DNA of 64,000 bases from Schumannella soli (lineage in GTDB: Bacteria > Actinomycetota > Actinomycetes > Actinomycetales > Microbacteriaceae). How positions within the stretch are numbered: the stretch's first letter is position 1; each line of letters begins with the position of its first letter. Shown here piece after piece: positions 1-9,253 of the stretch. The notes below the pieces were generated by a model. The model was not told the DNA's origin, made no database searches, and saw nothing but the letters and a program-made list of their open reading frames with translations. The stretch is from assembly GCF_006517435.1 (NCBI RefSeq), contig NZ_VHQG01000002.1:636727-700726 (forward strand). Direction: 5' to 3'. The translations under genes were made by a program, and so were the position numbers.

Positions 1-90
1 GAGCGCGCTGAGCGCCGGCGATCTCGCCCACGGAGAGCGGGGAATCCCACGCGCTCGCGATGGCTGCGGTCGCACCTCCGCGCGACACCC

Positions 91-540
91 GTGCTCGGCG
101 CGCTGCGGCGAGAGGGCGGATCGGCGACCCTCGAGTTCCTGACCGCGGGGATGCTGCTGCTGATCCCGCTCGTGTACCTCGTGATCGCCCTCGCACAGCT
201 GCAGGCGGGCGCATTCGCCGCCGAGGGCGCCGCACGCCAGGCGGCCCGGGTCTACGTGCGCGCCGACACCGTCGACGACGCCCGGGCGGCGGCCGACCGT
301 GCCGTGCGGGTCGGCCTCGCCGACTACGGTCTCGACCCCTCGTCGGCCGCGGTGCGCGTGACCTGCGATCCGGATCCCGACGACTGCCTAGCCCGGGGGT
401 CGAGTGTCGCTATCGCGCTCGAGGTGACGGTTCCGCTGCCGCTCGTCCCGGTCGCGCTCGACGCCGAGGTGCCGGCCGGTGTCCCGATGCGCGCGATCGC
501 GACCCAGCCGGTCTCCCGATTCCACGGAGCGCAGGGATGA
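91..540 (+). CDS. TadE-like pilus assembly protein
   Basis: Small single-pass membrane protein of 149 residues from the GTG at 91. Residues 8-15 carry the TadE-type processing and pseudopilin-like signature (GSATLEF), followed by a hydrophobic segment of about 20 residues (roughly 19-40) and an alanine-rich helical stretch with AAEGAARQAARV, typical of TadE/TadF minor pseudopilins exported and cleaved by TadV-type peptidases. It overlaps the next gene by ATGA. The frame stays open to base 1 of the window, so a more upstream start cannot be excluded. The two-gene tail here suggests that the rest of a Flp/Tad pilus cluster (TadA, B, C, Flp) lies to the left of the window. Confidence 0.85.
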   Translation: MLGALRREGGSATLEFLTAGMLLLIPLVYLVIALAQLQAGAFAAEGAARQAARVYVRADTVDDARAAADRAVRVGLADYGLDPSSAAVRVTCDPDPDDCLARGSSVAIALEVTVPLPLVPVALDAEVPAGVPMRAIATQPVSRFHGAQG

Positions 541-1103
541 GCACCCGGCATCGGCGATCCCGACGGTCAGAGCCCGGCCCCGACGCCGACACCCTCGCGA
601 CGCCGCGCGACGGCACCGGGCCCGGTGCGGTCGCGCCCGACGACGCGCGCCTCGCCGTCGCGCGGCCGCGATTCCTCGTCCGGCTGCGCGACGAGGACGG
701 ATCGACGCTTCCACTGATCGCGGCCTTCGCCGCCCTCGCGCTCGCACTGATCCTGGTGGTGGCCGCCGCCAGCTCCCTCTACCTCGAGCGCAAGCGCCTC
801 TTCACGGTCGCCGACGGGGCCGCGCTCGCCGCGGCCGAGTCCTTCGACCTCGACGACGAGGGCGGCGAGGATCGCGCGGGCCCGCAGCTCGACGACGTCC
901 GGGTCCGTGCCGCGGCCGAGGACTACCTGGCCTCGGCGCCGAGCCCGGTCGACGACACCGCGCTCGAATCGGCGGCGACTCCCGACGGGCGCAGCGCGGT
1001 CGTGCGGCTCTCGGGCTACTGGCGTCCGCCGCTGCTGAGTCTCGCCGTGCCCGAAGGACTGAGGATCGAGGTCACCGCGCGGGCGCGCTCGGTCTACGGC
1101 TGA
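537..1103 (+). CDS. TadG-like / Rv3660c-locus-type pilus-associated membrane protein
   Basis: A protein of 188 residues, start ATG at 537 overlapping the TadE stop as ATGA, so translation is probably coupled. The first 60 residues are basic and disordered, then GSTLPLIAAFAALALAL (about residues 61-77) starts a single transmembrane helix, followed by LYLERKRLFTVADGAALAAAE. This is the layout of the putative Flp pilus-assembly TadE/G-like family, whose N-terminal hydrophobic helix is pseudopilin-like. The rest is a soluble domain of unknown fold outside the membrane. Function in Tad pilus biogenesis is inferred from family and position. Confidence 0.8.
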   Translation: MSTRHRRSRRSEPGPDADTLATPRDGTGPGAVAPDDARLAVARPRFLVRLRDEDGSTLPLIAAFAALALALILVVAAASSLYLERKRLFTVADGAALAAAESFDLDDEGGEDRAGPQLDDVRVRAAAEDYLASAPSPVDDTALESAATPDGRSAVVRLSGYWRPPLLSLAVPEGLRIEVTARARSVYG

Positions 1104-1179
1104 CGCAGCTGCTGGCGCTCGCAGCCGCAGCTCGGGGTATGCCGCCCGCACGACGCCGCCGGCGACGTATCCTGACGCC

Positions 1180-1818
1180 GTGGACGTGCGCACCGCGTCG
1201 GAGCTGCTGGGATGCGCGCCCGACGCGAGTCGGACGCAGATCGAGAGCGCCTTCCGCCTGCGGGCGCGAGCCACCCATCCCGACGTGCTCGACCATCCTC
1301 GGGTCGCCGCCGACCTCGCGGCGCTGACGGAGGCGCGCGCGGTGCTGATCGCCACGGCGGCGCGGGAGCAGGGCGCTGGGGCGCCGGGGTTCGACGCCGG
1401 CGCCGATGCCGCGGTCGACGAGTTCGGTCGGCGCCGCTTCGTCGCGCCGTCGACCCCGCCGGCGCCGCTGGTCGCTCCGGGCGTCATCGCGGGCGGCGCG
1501 GTACTGCTCGCCGCGGCGCTGGCGTTCGCGACCGTCGGCTCCGCGAGCCCGCTCGCGCCGGCTGAGCCGATCGTCCGCGCCCTCGTCCTGTTCGGCGGAC
1601 TGCTCGGCTTCGCCCTGACCGGACGACGCTGGCTGTTCCTCGTCACCGTCGTCGTGCTGGCGCTGACGGCGTGGACGGTGCTTGCCTGGACGTCGTTCGG
1701 CGCCCTCGTCGGCGCGCTCGCGACGATCCCGGCGGCGCTCATCCTGCTCACGGCGGGGCGCCGCCGCGCCGAACTCGTGCAGTGGGCTGCCGGCCGGTCT
1801 CAGCGCCGGGAGGAGTAG
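1180..1818 (+). CDS. Membrane-anchored J-domain protein
   Basis: A 212-residue protein with a short N-terminal J-like domain (residues 1-55) holding the HPD motif in THPDV, the residues that stimulate Hsp70 ATPase in DnaJ proteins. Then follow four hydrophobic segments (about residues 97-120, 127-147, 150-170, 175-195), so it is predicted to sit in the membrane with the J domain in the cytoplasm. The start is GTG at 1180; a TATCCT box at 1168-1173 ends 6 bases before it, fitting leaderless transcription. The 3' end overlaps the convergent MFS gene by 19 bp. Client and partner are unknown. Confidence 0.75.
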   Translation: MDVRTASELLGCAPDASRTQIESAFRLRARATHPDVLDHPRVAADLAALTEARAVLIATAAREQGAGAPGFDAGADAAVDEFGRRRFVAPSTPPAPLVAPGVIAGGAVLLAAALAFATVGSASPLAPAEPIVRALVLFGGLLGFALTGRRWLFLVTVVVLALTAWTVLAWTSFGALVGALATIPAALILLTAGRRRAELVQWAAGRSQRREE

Positions 1819-3056
1819 CGCGGCTCGAACACCCGCAGCACGACGGCCCCGGTGAGTCCGAGCACGCCGAGCAGAGCGGCGGCGACCGGGAGTCCCGCGA
1901 GCGCGGTCACGGCCGAGACCAGCAGGGGAGCTGCGGCACCGCCGCTGTCGTTGCAGAACCGCCACGCTCCGAGGAAGGCGGCGGGGCGCGCCGGATCGGC
2001 GAGGTCGGCTCCGAGCGTCATGAGAATGCCCGAGCCGATCCCGTTCGAGACGGCGAGCAGCAGCGCGACCGCGACGAACCACCACACCGGCGACCCGAAC
2101 GGCGCGCTCGCGGCGAGCGCGAGGTGACCGAGGCCGAGCCCGATCATCGACGGAACCGCCGTCCAGAGCCGCCCGAAGCGATCCATGACCTGACCGCCGA
2201 GGTAGAACAGCGCGAAGTCGACGGCGCCGGCGACGCCGATCAGCACGGCGGCGTCCGCCTCGTGCATGCCGATCGCGACCGCCCAGAGCGGCAGGATCAC
2301 CTGGCGGCTCGCGCGCAGCGCGGCGACGAGCATCGACCCGAAGCCGAGCGACAGCAGCACGCGTCGGTTGCGCCGCAGCGTCGCGAACAGTCCTTCGGGG
2401 GCGAGCTCGAGCGCATCCGTCTCGAGCGGCTGGCCCGCGCGAGCGCGGTGCTCGCGTCGCGCCGCGGCGACGGTCTCACTCGGATCGCGCGTGAGGGCGA
2501 GCAGCACGATCACGGCGAGGCAGCAGGAGAGGTGGATCCAGAACGCCGCCGCCGCGAGCCCGGTCAGGTGGATGATGCCGGCCGTGAGGAACGGGCCGAC
2601 GAGGTAGCCGAAGCGGAAGGTGCCGCCGAGCGACGACAGCGCGCGCGCCCGGTAGCGGATCGGCACGAAGCTCGTCATGAAGGCATGCCGGGCGAGGGCG
2701 AAGACCGCGGTCGCGATGCCGATGAGCAGGATGCCGAGCCCGAGCAGGAGCGGCGTGCGCGCCAGCAGCGACAGGCCTCCGCCGACCGCGGCCAGCACGG
2801 CGGCGCCCATCATCGCCTTCCGCTCGCCGATGCGCGCCACGATCGCACCGCTCGGGAGGTCGCCGAGCAGGGTTCCGAGCGTGATCATCGCGGCGATCAG
2901 CCCCGCGAGAGCGAGCTGGGCGCCGAGGCTCTGTGCGACCACCGGGATGATCGGCAGCACGGCGCCCTCGCCGATCGAGAACAGCACGGTCGGCAGCAGC
3001 GCCACGACGAGCACCGAGCGCCACCGGAACGCGGGAGCGGTGTCGGTCTCGGTCAT
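1800..3056 (-). CDS. MFS transporter
   Basis: A 418-residue major facilitator protein with about 12 predicted transmembrane segments. The loop after segment 2 has the MFS motif-A pattern (GDLPSGAIVARIGERKA), and the sequence shows the usual two six-helix halves joined by a charged cytoplasmic loop around residues 195-230. It looks like a multidrug or sugar efflux type permease; the substrate cannot be read from sequence. TAGCGT at 3066-3071 lies 9 bases upstream of the ATG, giving a near-leaderless promoter divergent from that of prfB. The gene is convergent with, and slightly overlaps, the J-domain gene. Confidence 0.85.
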   Translation of the reverse strand: MTETDTAPAFRWRSVLVVALLPTVLFSIGEGAVLPIIPVVAQSLGAQLALAGLIAAMITLGTLLGDLPSGAIVARIGERKAMMGAAVLAAVGGGLSLLARTPLLLGLGILLIGIATAVFALARHAFMTSFVPIRYRARALSSLGGTFRFGYLVGPFLTAGIIHLTGLAAAAFWIHLSCCLAVIVLLALTRDPSETVAAARREHRARAGQPLETDALELAPEGLFATLRRNRRVLLSLGFGSMLVAALRASRQVILPLWAVAIGMHEADAAVLIGVAGAVDFALFYLGGQVMDRFGRLWTAVPSMIGLGLGHLALAASAPFGSPVWWFVAVALLLAVSNGIGSGILMTLGADLADPARPAAFLGAWRFCNDSGGAAAPLLVSAVTALAGLPVAAALLGVLGLTGAVVLRVFEPRYSSRR

Positions 3057-3129
3057 CTCGCGTCGACGCTACTCCGGCTCACGGGCGCGGCGCGGCGCGG
3101 GGCCGACGCGCGGGTAGGCTGGGGCGGCC

Positions 3130-4236
3130 ATGATCGCTCCTGAATTCCCCGAACAGATCGCCGCGCTGCGGGCCACCTTCGCCGACATCCGCGCCGTCGT
3201 CGACGTCGAGCGGCTGCAGAAGCAGATCGACGAGCTCAGCGAGCAGGCCGGTGCGCCCGACCTCTGGGACGACACCGAGAACGCGCAGAAGGTCACGAGC
3301 GCGCTGAGCCACCGCCAGGCCGAGCTGCGCCGCGTCACCGACATCGAGGGTCGTCTCGACGACCTCGAGGTCGCCGCCGAGCTCGCCGAGGACGATGCCG
3401 AGATGGCCGCCGAGGCCGAGCGCGACCTCGCGTCGCTCACGAAGGCGATCGGCGACCTCGAAGTCACGACGCTGCTCGACGGCGAGTACGACGACCGCGG
3501 CGCCGTCGTCACGATCCGCTCCGGAGCCGGCGGCGACGACGCCACCGACTTCGCCGACATGCTCATGCGCATGTACCTGCGCTGGGCCGAGAAGCACGAC
3601 TACTCGGTCAAGGTCATGGACACCTCCTACGCCGAGGGCGCGGGCATCAAGTCGGCGACCTTCGAGGTGGATGCGCCGTACGCCTTCGGAACGCTCAGCG
3701 TCGAGGCCGGAACGCACCGCCTCGCCCGCATCAGCCCCTTCGGCTCGGCCGACAAGCGCCAGACCAGCTTCGCCGCGGTCGAGGTCATCCCGGTGATGGA
3801 GGAGGCCGTCGAGGTCGACATCCCCGAGGGCGACATCCGCGTGGACGTCTTCCGCTCCTCGGGCCCCGGCGGTCAGAGCGTCAACACGACCGACTCGGCC
3901 GTGCGCCTCACGCACATCCCCTCGGGCATCGTCGTCTCGATGCAGAACGAGAAGTCGCAGATCCAGAACCGCGCCGCCGCGATGCGCGTGCTGCAGACCC
4001 GACTCCTGCTGCTGCAGAAGGAGAAGGAGGCGGCCAAGAAGAAGGAGCTCGCCGGCACGATCACGGCGAGCTGGGGCGACCAGATGCGCTCCTACTTCCT
4101 CTACGGTCAGCAGCTCGTCAAGGACCTGCGCACGGGCTACGAGGTCGGCAACCCGGCCACGGTCTTCGACGGCGAGCTCGACGGCTTCATCGCCGCCGGC
4201 ATCCGCTGGCGCAAGCGCCGCGACGACGACGACTGA
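3130..4236 (+). CDS. prfB: Peptide chain release factor 2
   Basis: A 368-residue class I release factor that reads UGA and UAA and triggers peptidyl-tRNA hydrolysis on the ribosome. The hydrolytic GGQ motif is at residues 247-249 within [17 protein letters not shown], and the stop-codon recognition tripeptide SPF is at 202-204, which marks RF2 rather than RF1 (PxT). The gene reads in one frame from ATG 3130: the autoregulatory +1 frameshift found near codon 26 in many bacterial prfB genes is absent. TAGGCT at 3115-3120 ends 9 bases before the start. Confidence 0.97.
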   Translation: MIAPEFPEQIAALRATFADIRAVVDVERLQKQIDELSEQAGAPDLWDDTENAQKVTSALSHRQAELRRVTDIEGRLDDLEVAAELAEDDAEMAAEAERDLASLTKAIGDLEVTTLLDGEYDDRGAVVTIRSGAGGDDATDFADMLMRMYLRWAEKHDYSVKVMDTSYAEGAGIKSATFEVDAPYAFGTLSVEAGTHRLARISPFGSADKRQTSFAAVEVIPVMEEAVEVDIPEGDIRVDVFRSSGPGGQSVNTTDSAVRLTHIPSGIVVSMQNEKSQIQNRAAAMRVLQTRLLLLQKEKEAAKKKELAGTITASWGDQMRSYFLYGQQLVKDLRTGYEVGNPATVFDGELDGFIAAGIRWRKRRDDDD

Positions 4237-4285
4237 ATCGCCCCGACGGCTGAGTCGCGCCGCGGCTGAGCCGCACCCGGGCGAT
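4237..4285. terminator. Putative bidirectional terminator between convergent prfB and hydrolase
   Basis: The short gap between the convergent genes contains a nested inverted repeat: outer arms ATCGCCC (4237-4243) and GGGCGAT (4279-4285), and an inner hairpin GCGGC-TGA-GCCGC (4262-4274). There is no U tract, as is common in GC-rich actinobacteria. The outer arm reaches the last base of the hydrolase stop codon. Role as terminator is inference. Confidence 0.45.
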
Positions 4286-4989
4286 CAGCTCAGCGCGTCC
4301 ACCAGCGCCGCACCGAGATCGGCGGGCCGGCTGAACTGTGGCCAGTGCCCCGTCGGCAGGTCGATGTAGCGCACGTCGCGGAGCTTCGCGATCTCGCGCA
4401 CGTAGGGGTGATCCTTCGCGATCAGCTGCTGCAGCAGCTCCGACGACATCGTGCTGGCGATCACGATCGACGGCACCGCCCACCGCCGCTCGTCATCGAG
4501 GTGCACCGTGTCGTTCGCGACGCGCGCCGGCGTCGGGATGCTGCTCGCGCGGAAGCGCTCGAGGGTCGCGTCGTCGAGGCCGGCCAGCTCCTCCTGCTCG
4601 AAGAAGCCCCAGTCGGGCAGCGGGATCACGCCCTCCTCGATCGGCAGCTCGTCGTTGATCGAGCCGCCCTCGGCGAGCGGACCCGAGTCGACGTAGACGG
4701 CGCGGGCGACGAGCTCGGGTCGCCGGTCGGTGACGACTCCGATCACGGTGCCGCCGCCGCTGTGGCCGACGAGCGCGACCGGCGCGCCGTCGGCGGCCGC
4801 GGCGTCGAGGGCGGCGACCACCGCATCCACCTGGTCGTCGAGGGCGACTGCGGCGGCATCGGCGCGGTCGGCGCCCATGCCGGGGAGCGTGATCGGGATG
4901 GGCTCGTGGCCGGCGGCCTCGAGCGCGGGCAGGGTGTCGCTCCACGAGGAGCCGTCGAGCCAGAATCCGGGAACGAGGATCGCCTTCAT
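4285..4989 (-). CDS. Alpha/beta hydrolase
   Basis: A 234-residue alpha/beta hydrolase with the nucleophile elbow GHSGG (Ser77), an oxyanion-hole LVPGFW near the N-terminus and a C-terminal TGHWPQF that supplies the likely catalytic histidine. It resembles the small esterase/hydrolase group annotated in actinobacteria as alpha/beta-fold hydrolases without known substrate. I prefer the ATG at 4989; a GTG two codons upstream (4995) is possible. The gene stands alone between convergent prfB and an upstream SDR gene in the same direction. Confidence 0.8.
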   Translation of the reverse strand: MKAILVPGFWLDGSSWSDTLPALEAAGHEPIPITLPGMGADRADAAAVALDDQVDAVVAALDAAAADGAPVALVGHSGGGTVIGVVTDRRPELVARAVYVDSGPLAEGGSINDELPIEEGVIPLPDWGFFEQEELAGLDDATLERFRASSIPTPARVANDTVHLDDERRWAVPSIVIASTMSSELLQQLIAKDHPYVREIAKLRDVRYIDLPTGHWPQFSRPADLGAALVDALS

Positions 4990-5086
4990 GCCCACAGGGT
5001 CGCGCAGACCTCCGACATGCGGAGGAACCCGCGGGAGGATCGCCGCACGGCCCCCGCGTCGCCGACCCGCCGGCGGCGGACTCGCC

Positions 5087-5932
5087 TCAGCTCGCCGGCG
5101 ACCCGGGCTCGCCCTGCGCGAGCAGCGCCACCGGCTGCCACTCGCGCCAGTTCGCGAGCCGTCCGGCGTAGTCGGCCTCGGCGATCGCGAGCGGCGCGGC
5201 GCCGAAGAAGGCCCGCAGCGGCGGCTTCTCGGCGTCGACGATCTTCAGGATCGCGGCCGCCGACGACTCCGGCGAGCCCGGGTCGGCCGACCGCGAGCGT
5301 CGTCCCTCCATGACCTTCTCGCGGAACTCGGCATACGCCGGCAGCTGCTCCGAGTGGCGCGACGACGGGCCGGCCCAGTCGGTCGAGAAGGCGCCGGGCT
5401 CGACGAGCGTGACGTGGATGCCGAAGCCGGCCACCTCCTGCGCGAGCGACTGGCTGATCCCCTCGAGCGCCCACTTGGAGGCGTGGTAGATGCCGACGAG
5501 CGGGAACGCCGAGATGCCGCCGATCGACGAGACCTGGATGATGTGGCCGGATCCCTGCGCCCGCAGGTGCGGCAGGGCGGCCTGGGTGACCCACAGCGCG
5601 CCGAAGAGGTTCGTCTCCATCTGATCGCGGGCGTCGGATTCGCTGAGCTCCTCGACGAAGCCGAAGTGGCCGTAGCCCGCGTTGTTGATCACGACGTCGA
5701 GCCGGCCGAAGTGCTCGTGGGCGCGGTCGACGGCCGCGATGTCGGCGTCGCGATCGGTCACGTCGAGCTGCAGCGGCAGCACGCGGTCGCCGAACCGCGC
5801 CACGAGGTCGTCGAGGGCGGCGGTGTCGCGGGCGGTGGCGGCGACGCGGTCGCCGCGCTCGAGGGCGGCGGTCGCCCAGGCCTTGCCGAATCCCTTGGAT
5901 GCGCCGGTGATGAACCAGGTCTTCTCTGTCAT
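5087..5932 (-). CDS. SDR family oxidoreductase
   Basis: A classical short-chain dehydrogenase/reductase of 281 residues. The Rossmann cofactor motif GASKGFG is at residues 10-16, NNAG follows strand 4, and the catalytic Ser and YHASK motif are in the second half. The pattern with an Arg two positions past the third beta strand (AATARD) suggests NADP(H) preference. Substrate unknown. TAGCGT at 5940-5945 ends 7 bases before the ATG, so it is probably transcribed leaderless from its own promoter; the neighbouring MarR gene just upstream could be its regulator. Confidence 0.88.
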   Translation of the reverse strand: MTEKTWFITGASKGFGKAWATAALERGDRVAATARDTAALDDLVARFGDRVLPLQLDVTDRDADIAAVDRAHEHFGRLDVVINNAGYGHFGFVEELSESDARDQMETNLFGALWVTQAALPHLRAQGSGHIIQVSSIGGISAFPLVGIYHASKWALEGISQSLAQEVAGFGIHVTLVEPGAFSTDWAGPSSRHSEQLPAYAEFREKVMEGRRSRSADPGSPESSAAAILKIVDAEKPPLRAFFGAAPLAIAEADYAGRLANWREWQPVALLAQGEPGSPAS

Positions 5933-5996
5933 GACGCCGACGCTAGAACTGCGGAGGCCGCCTCCGCTCTGTCGCGCGCGCCCTCACAGCGCGCCC

Positions 5997-6422
5997 TCAG
6001 TCCTGCGGCTCCTGCTCGGGTCGCTGCGCGTCGACGAGCAGCGCCGAGGCCAGCGCCGCGCCGTCGTCGCCGAGGAACAGCTCGTCATCGAGTCGGGCGA
6101 GCTCCGCGTCGATGCGGTCGAGCGCGCGGTCGCCGCGCTCCGTGGCCGCGTAATACGCGGTGTGCACGCTGCGCGGCTCGCGCTGGCGCACGAGGCCCGC
6201 GTCGACCAGCGCCCGCACGAGTGTGGCGACCCCGTGCACATCCACCCCGGCGCGGCGGGCGAGCTCGCGCGGCGAGAGCCCGGGCGTCGCGGCGATCGCC
6301 CGCAGCACGGCGTGCTTGCGCACCGTCAGCCCGTGCGGATCGAACACGCGCGCGAGCTCGAGCTCGGCGGCGCGGGCGCGCAGCAGCAGGGCCAGCGTGG
6401 GGGAGGGGCGGGGCGCATCCAC
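5997..6422 (-). CDS. MarR-family transcriptional regulator
   Basis: A winged-helix regulator with the core LTVRKHAVLRAIAATPGLSP-RELARRAGVDVHGVATLVRALVDAGLVRQ, in which the recognition helix and wing are recognisable; the end is an acidic helix. Starting at the GTG 6422 gives 141 residues, the normal MarR size. Longer starts up to 6494 exist but add a low-complexity basic stretch, and a CAGGAT box lies 6 bases before the GTG, so 6422 is preferred. It lies 64 bp upstream of the SDR gene on the same strand and may control it; the ligand is unknown. Confidence 0.75.
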   Translation of the reverse strand: MDAPRPSPTLALLLRARAAELELARVFDPHGLTVRKHAVLRAIAATPGLSPRELARRAGVDVHGVATLVRALVDAGLVRQREPRSVHTAYYAATERGDRALDRIDAELARLDDELFLGDDGAALASALLVDAQRPEQEPQD

Positions 6423-6622
6423 GGCTCCATCCTGCCCGGTCCGCCGCCCCGATCGAGCCGCTCCCTCGACGCGTGAGCGCATCGGTCGCTCCACTGACCG
6501 GACCCGAGCGGCGAGCCGCTCTCAGCTCCCGACCCGACTGACCCCCAGACGGGGCGTGGATGCGCCGCGCCGGGGGTGTCGCGCCCGACATCCGTCGACC
6601 GGGTGCCTAGCCTGAACCCGCC

Positions 6623-7726
6623 ATGATTCGATTCGACGCGGTCACCAAGACCTACCGGGGACAGAAGCGTCCCGCCCTCGACGACGTGAACCTCGAGATC
6701 CTCAAGGGCGAGTTCGTCTTCCTCGTCGGGGCCTCGGGCTCCGGCAAGTCGAGCTTCCTGCGCCTCGTGCTGAAGGAGGAGCGCGCCTCGAAGGGGCGCG
6801 TCCACGTGCTCGGGCAGACGCTCAACACGCTCTCCAACCGCAAGGTCCCGTACTTCCGCCGCAACCTCGGCGTCGTCTTCCAGGACTTCCGCCTGCTGCA
6901 CAACAAGACCGTGTTCGACAACGTGGCCTTCACGCTGCAGGTGATCGGCAAGAGCAAGGGCTTCATCCAGGAGGCGGTGCCCGACGTCCTCAAGCTCGTG
7001 GGCCTCGCCGGCAAGCAGAACCGGATGCCGCACGAGCTCTCCGGCGGTGAGCAGCAGCGCGTCGCGATCGCGCGCGCCGTCGTCAACAAGCCGGCGATCC
7101 TCCTGGCCGACGAGCCGACCGGAAACCTCGACCCGGCGACGAGCGCGGGCATCATGGCCCTGCTCTCGGCGATCAACGCGAACGGCACGACCGTGCTGAT
7201 GGCGACGCACGATGCCGGCATCGTCGACCAGATGCAGCGTCGCGTGATCGAGCTGGTCGCCGGACGCATCGTGCGTGACGAGCGCGAGGGCGGGTACCAG
7301 ACGCAGGCCGTGCCGATCCAGGCGCTCGAGCACGATCAGGAGCTCTTCGAGAAGGCGATGACGGGCACGCTCCCGGTCATCTCGGCCGAGGCGGACCCCC
7401 GCGTGGATGCGGCAGTCGCCGCGGCCGCGCCGGTCGCCTCCGGCGTCACCGAGGCGCCCGACATCGAGACCCCGTCGACCGCGCCGGCACCGGCGGCCGC
7501 GCGCGCGGCCGCGACTCCCGCCGCGGCGCCCGCCCCGGCGGCGACGCCTACCGCCGCGCCCGCCTCCAGCACGGGCGAGCAGCCCGCGGCTCGCCGCGGC
7601 GACGCGCCCATGACCGCCGCCGAGGCCCTCGCCGAAGCGGTGTCCCGTGCCACCTCGACCCTGCCCATCCAGCGCGGCAGCAGCGGTGATCGAACGCCGT
7701 CGCAGGACGGGGAGGAGGGCCGATGA
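6623..7726 (+). CDS. ftsE: Cell division ATP-binding protein FtsE with long C-terminal tail
   Basis: ABC-type ATPase that with FtsX signals to peptidoglycan hydrolases at the septum. Walker A GASGSGKS is at residues 36-43, the signature LSGGEQQ at 139-145, Walker B with ILLADEP at 159-165, and ATHD supplies the switch histidine. The ABC domain ends near residue 229, the usual full length of FtsE; this protein continues to 367 residues with an Ala/Pro-rich, low-complexity tail ending in a mixed segment (roughly 255-367). The start ATG overlaps nothing upstream; TAGCCT at 6608-6613 ends 9 bases before it. It overlaps ftsX by ATGA. Confidence 0.95.
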   Translation: MIRFDAVTKTYRGQKRPALDDVNLEILKGEFVFLVGASGSGKSSFLRLVLKEERASKGRVHVLGQTLNTLSNRKVPYFRRNLGVVFQDFRLLHNKTVFDNVAFTLQVIGKSKGFIQEAVPDVLKLVGLAGKQNRMPHELSGGEQQRVAIARAVVNKPAILLADEPTGNLDPATSAGIMALLSAINANGTTVLMATHDAGIVDQMQRRVIELVAGRIVRDEREGGYQTQAVPIQALEHDQELFEKAMTGTLPVISAEADPRVDAAVAAAAPVASGVTEAPDIETPSTAPAPAAARAAATPAAAPAPAATPTAAPASSTGEQPAARRGDAPMTAAEALAEAVSRATSTLPIQRGSSGDRTPSQDGEEGR

Positions 7727-8637
7727 GACTCGGACTCGTGTTCGCGGAGGTCGGGCAGGGCCTGCGCCGCAACGTCTCGATGGTCGTCAGCGTCGTGCTG
7801 GTGACCTTCATCTCGCTGACCTTCGTCGGCACCGCCATGCTCATGCAGCTGCAGATCGGGCAGATGAAGGGCTACTGGTACGACCGCGCCCAGGTGGCGG
7901 TCTACCTCTGCACCGACGTCTCGGCCTCGGCCAACTGCGCCCAGCAGGCGGCGACGAAGGAGCAGATCGCCTCGGTCAAGCAGCAGCTCGAGGGCGACAC
8001 GCTCAGCCCGTACATCAAGAACTTCCGCTTCGAGGATCGCGAGCAGGCGTTCAAGAACTTCAAGCAGCAGTTCAAGGACTCGAACGTCGTCGATCTGGCG
8101 ACGCCCGACATCCTGCCCGAGGCCTACTGGCTCAACCTCAAGAACCCCGACCAGTCGGATGTCATCATCGACAGCCTGACGAACCAGCCGGGTGTCGACG
8201 AGGTCGTCGATCAGCGCACCTACCTCGAGCCGATCTTCGCGATCCTCAACGCGGCCAGCTACTCGGCGATCGGCATCGCAGCGCTCATGCTCGTCGCGGC
8301 GGTGCTGCTCATCGCGACCACGATCCGGCTCAGCGCGTTCTCGCGGCGCCGCGAACTCGGCATCATGCGACTCGTGGGCGCGTCGAACCGCTTCATCCAG
8401 ACGCCGTTCGTGCTCGAGGGCGTGATCGCCGCGCTCGTGGGATCGGTGCTGGCCGGCGGCGCGATCGTGCTGCTCGTGAAGTTCTTCGTGCAGGGCTACC
8501 TCGCCGAGCAGCTGTCGGGCACGGCCTTCATCGGCATGGATGCGGCGGCCACCGTCGTGCCCGTGCTCCTGGTCGGCGGGGCGCTGCTCGCAGCGATCGC
8601 GTCGAGCGTGGCCATCCGCCGCTACCTGCGCGTGTAG
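7723..8637 (+). CDS. ftsX: Permease-like cell division protein FtsX
   Basis: A 304-residue membrane partner of FtsE. There is one N-terminal transmembrane helix (about residues 19-45), an extracytoplasmic domain of about 130 residues with two cysteines (C61, C70 region) as in mycobacterial FtsX, and then three transmembrane helices in the second half separated by the [18 protein letters not shown] coupling loop. It is translated by overlap with ftsE. The domain outside the membrane is where FtsX activates cell-wall hydrolases such as RipC in mycobacteria (family knowledge). Confidence 0.95.
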   Translation: MRLGLVFAEVGQGLRRNVSMVVSVVLVTFISLTFVGTAMLMQLQIGQMKGYWYDRAQVAVYLCTDVSASANCAQQAATKEQIASVKQQLEGDTLSPYIKNFRFEDREQAFKNFKQQFKDSNVVDLATPDILPEAYWLNLKNPDQSDVIIDSLTNQPGVDEVVDQRTYLEPIFAILNAASYSAIGIAALMLVAAVLLIATTIRLSAFSRRRELGIMRLVGASNRFIQTPFVLEGVIAALVGSVLAGGAIVLLVKFFVQGYLAEQLSGTAFIGMDAAATVVPVLLVGGALLAAIASSVAIRRYLRV

Positions 8638-8667
8638 CGGAGCGGGCTCGGGATCCGAGCTTCGGGC

Positions 8668-8742
8668 TAGACTGACGGGCTGCACTGCGACCGTTCCGGT
8701 CGTCGTCGGCATCCCGGTCCGCACGAGCTCAGGAGGCGAGCA
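8668..8742 (+). promoter_or_regulatory. Promoter and leader of smpB
   Basis: A TAGACT -10 box lies at 8668-8673, about 68 bases before the smpB ATG, and a strong Shine-Dalgarno AGGAGG lies at 8731-8736. So smpB, unlike many neighbours, appears to have a real 5' leader. A short hairpin GCTCGG-GAT-CCGAGC at 8646-8660 just upstream could end ftsEX transcripts. Inferred from pattern only. Confidence 0.5.
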
Positions 8743-9230
8743 TGGCCAAGAAGGACGAAGGCACCCGCAACAAGGTGGTCGCCTCGAACCGTCGTGCCCG
8801 CCACGACTACCTCATCGAGGACACCTACGAGGCGGGCCTCGTGCTCACCGGCACCGAGGTGAAGTCGCTGCGCGAGGGGCGGGCGTCGCTCGTCGACGGC
8901 TACGGCTTCGTCGACGACCGCGGCGAGGCGTGGCTGGATGCGGTGCACATCCCCGAGTACCTCGAGGGCACCTGGAACAACCACGCCCCGCGCCGCAAGC
9001 GGAAGCTGCTGCTGCACCGCGCCCAGATCATCAAGATCACGCACAAGACGAAGGAGGGCGGCTACACGCTGGTGCCGCTCTCGATCTACTTCAGCGAGGG
9101 CCGCGCGAAGGTCGAGCTCGCGGTCGCGAAGGGCAAGCGCGAGTACGACAAGCGGCAGACCCTGCGCGAGCGTCAGGACCGCCGCGAGGCCGAGCGCGCG
9201 ATCTCGAGCCGCAGGCACCTCGGCGAGTAG
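8742..9230 (+). CDS. smpB: SsrA-binding protein SmpB
   Basis: A 162-residue small basic protein that binds the tRNA-like part of tmRNA and delivers it to stalled ribosomes for trans-translation. It is recognised by the N-terminal [20 protein letters not shown], the [10 protein letters not shown] loop and [14 protein letters not shown], and by the basic C-terminal tail, all standard for the family at normal length. It has a strong AGGAGG ribosome binding site. Its RNA partner ssrA lies 4.5 kb downstream on the same strand rather than next door; four genes separate them. Confidence 0.97.
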   Translation: MAKKDEGTRNKVVASNRRARHDYLIEDTYEAGLVLTGTEVKSLREGRASLVDGYGFVDDRGEAWLDAVHIPEYLEGTWNNHAPRRKRKLLLHRAQIIKITHKTKEGGYTLVPLSIYFSEGRAKVELAVAKGKREYDKRQTLRERQDRREAERAISSRRHLGE

Positions 9231-9253
9231 CGTCTCGCCGACGCCCGGCGCGT

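Noticed and set aside
60..536. ATG-started extension of the TadG-like gene from base 60
   Set aside because: The extension overlaps the TadE gene in another frame with Arg-rich shadow composition; ATG 537 with ATGA overlap is the natural start.
3130..3220. Programmed frameshift in prfB
   Set aside because: The frame is continuous from ATG with no in-frame UGA near codon 26.
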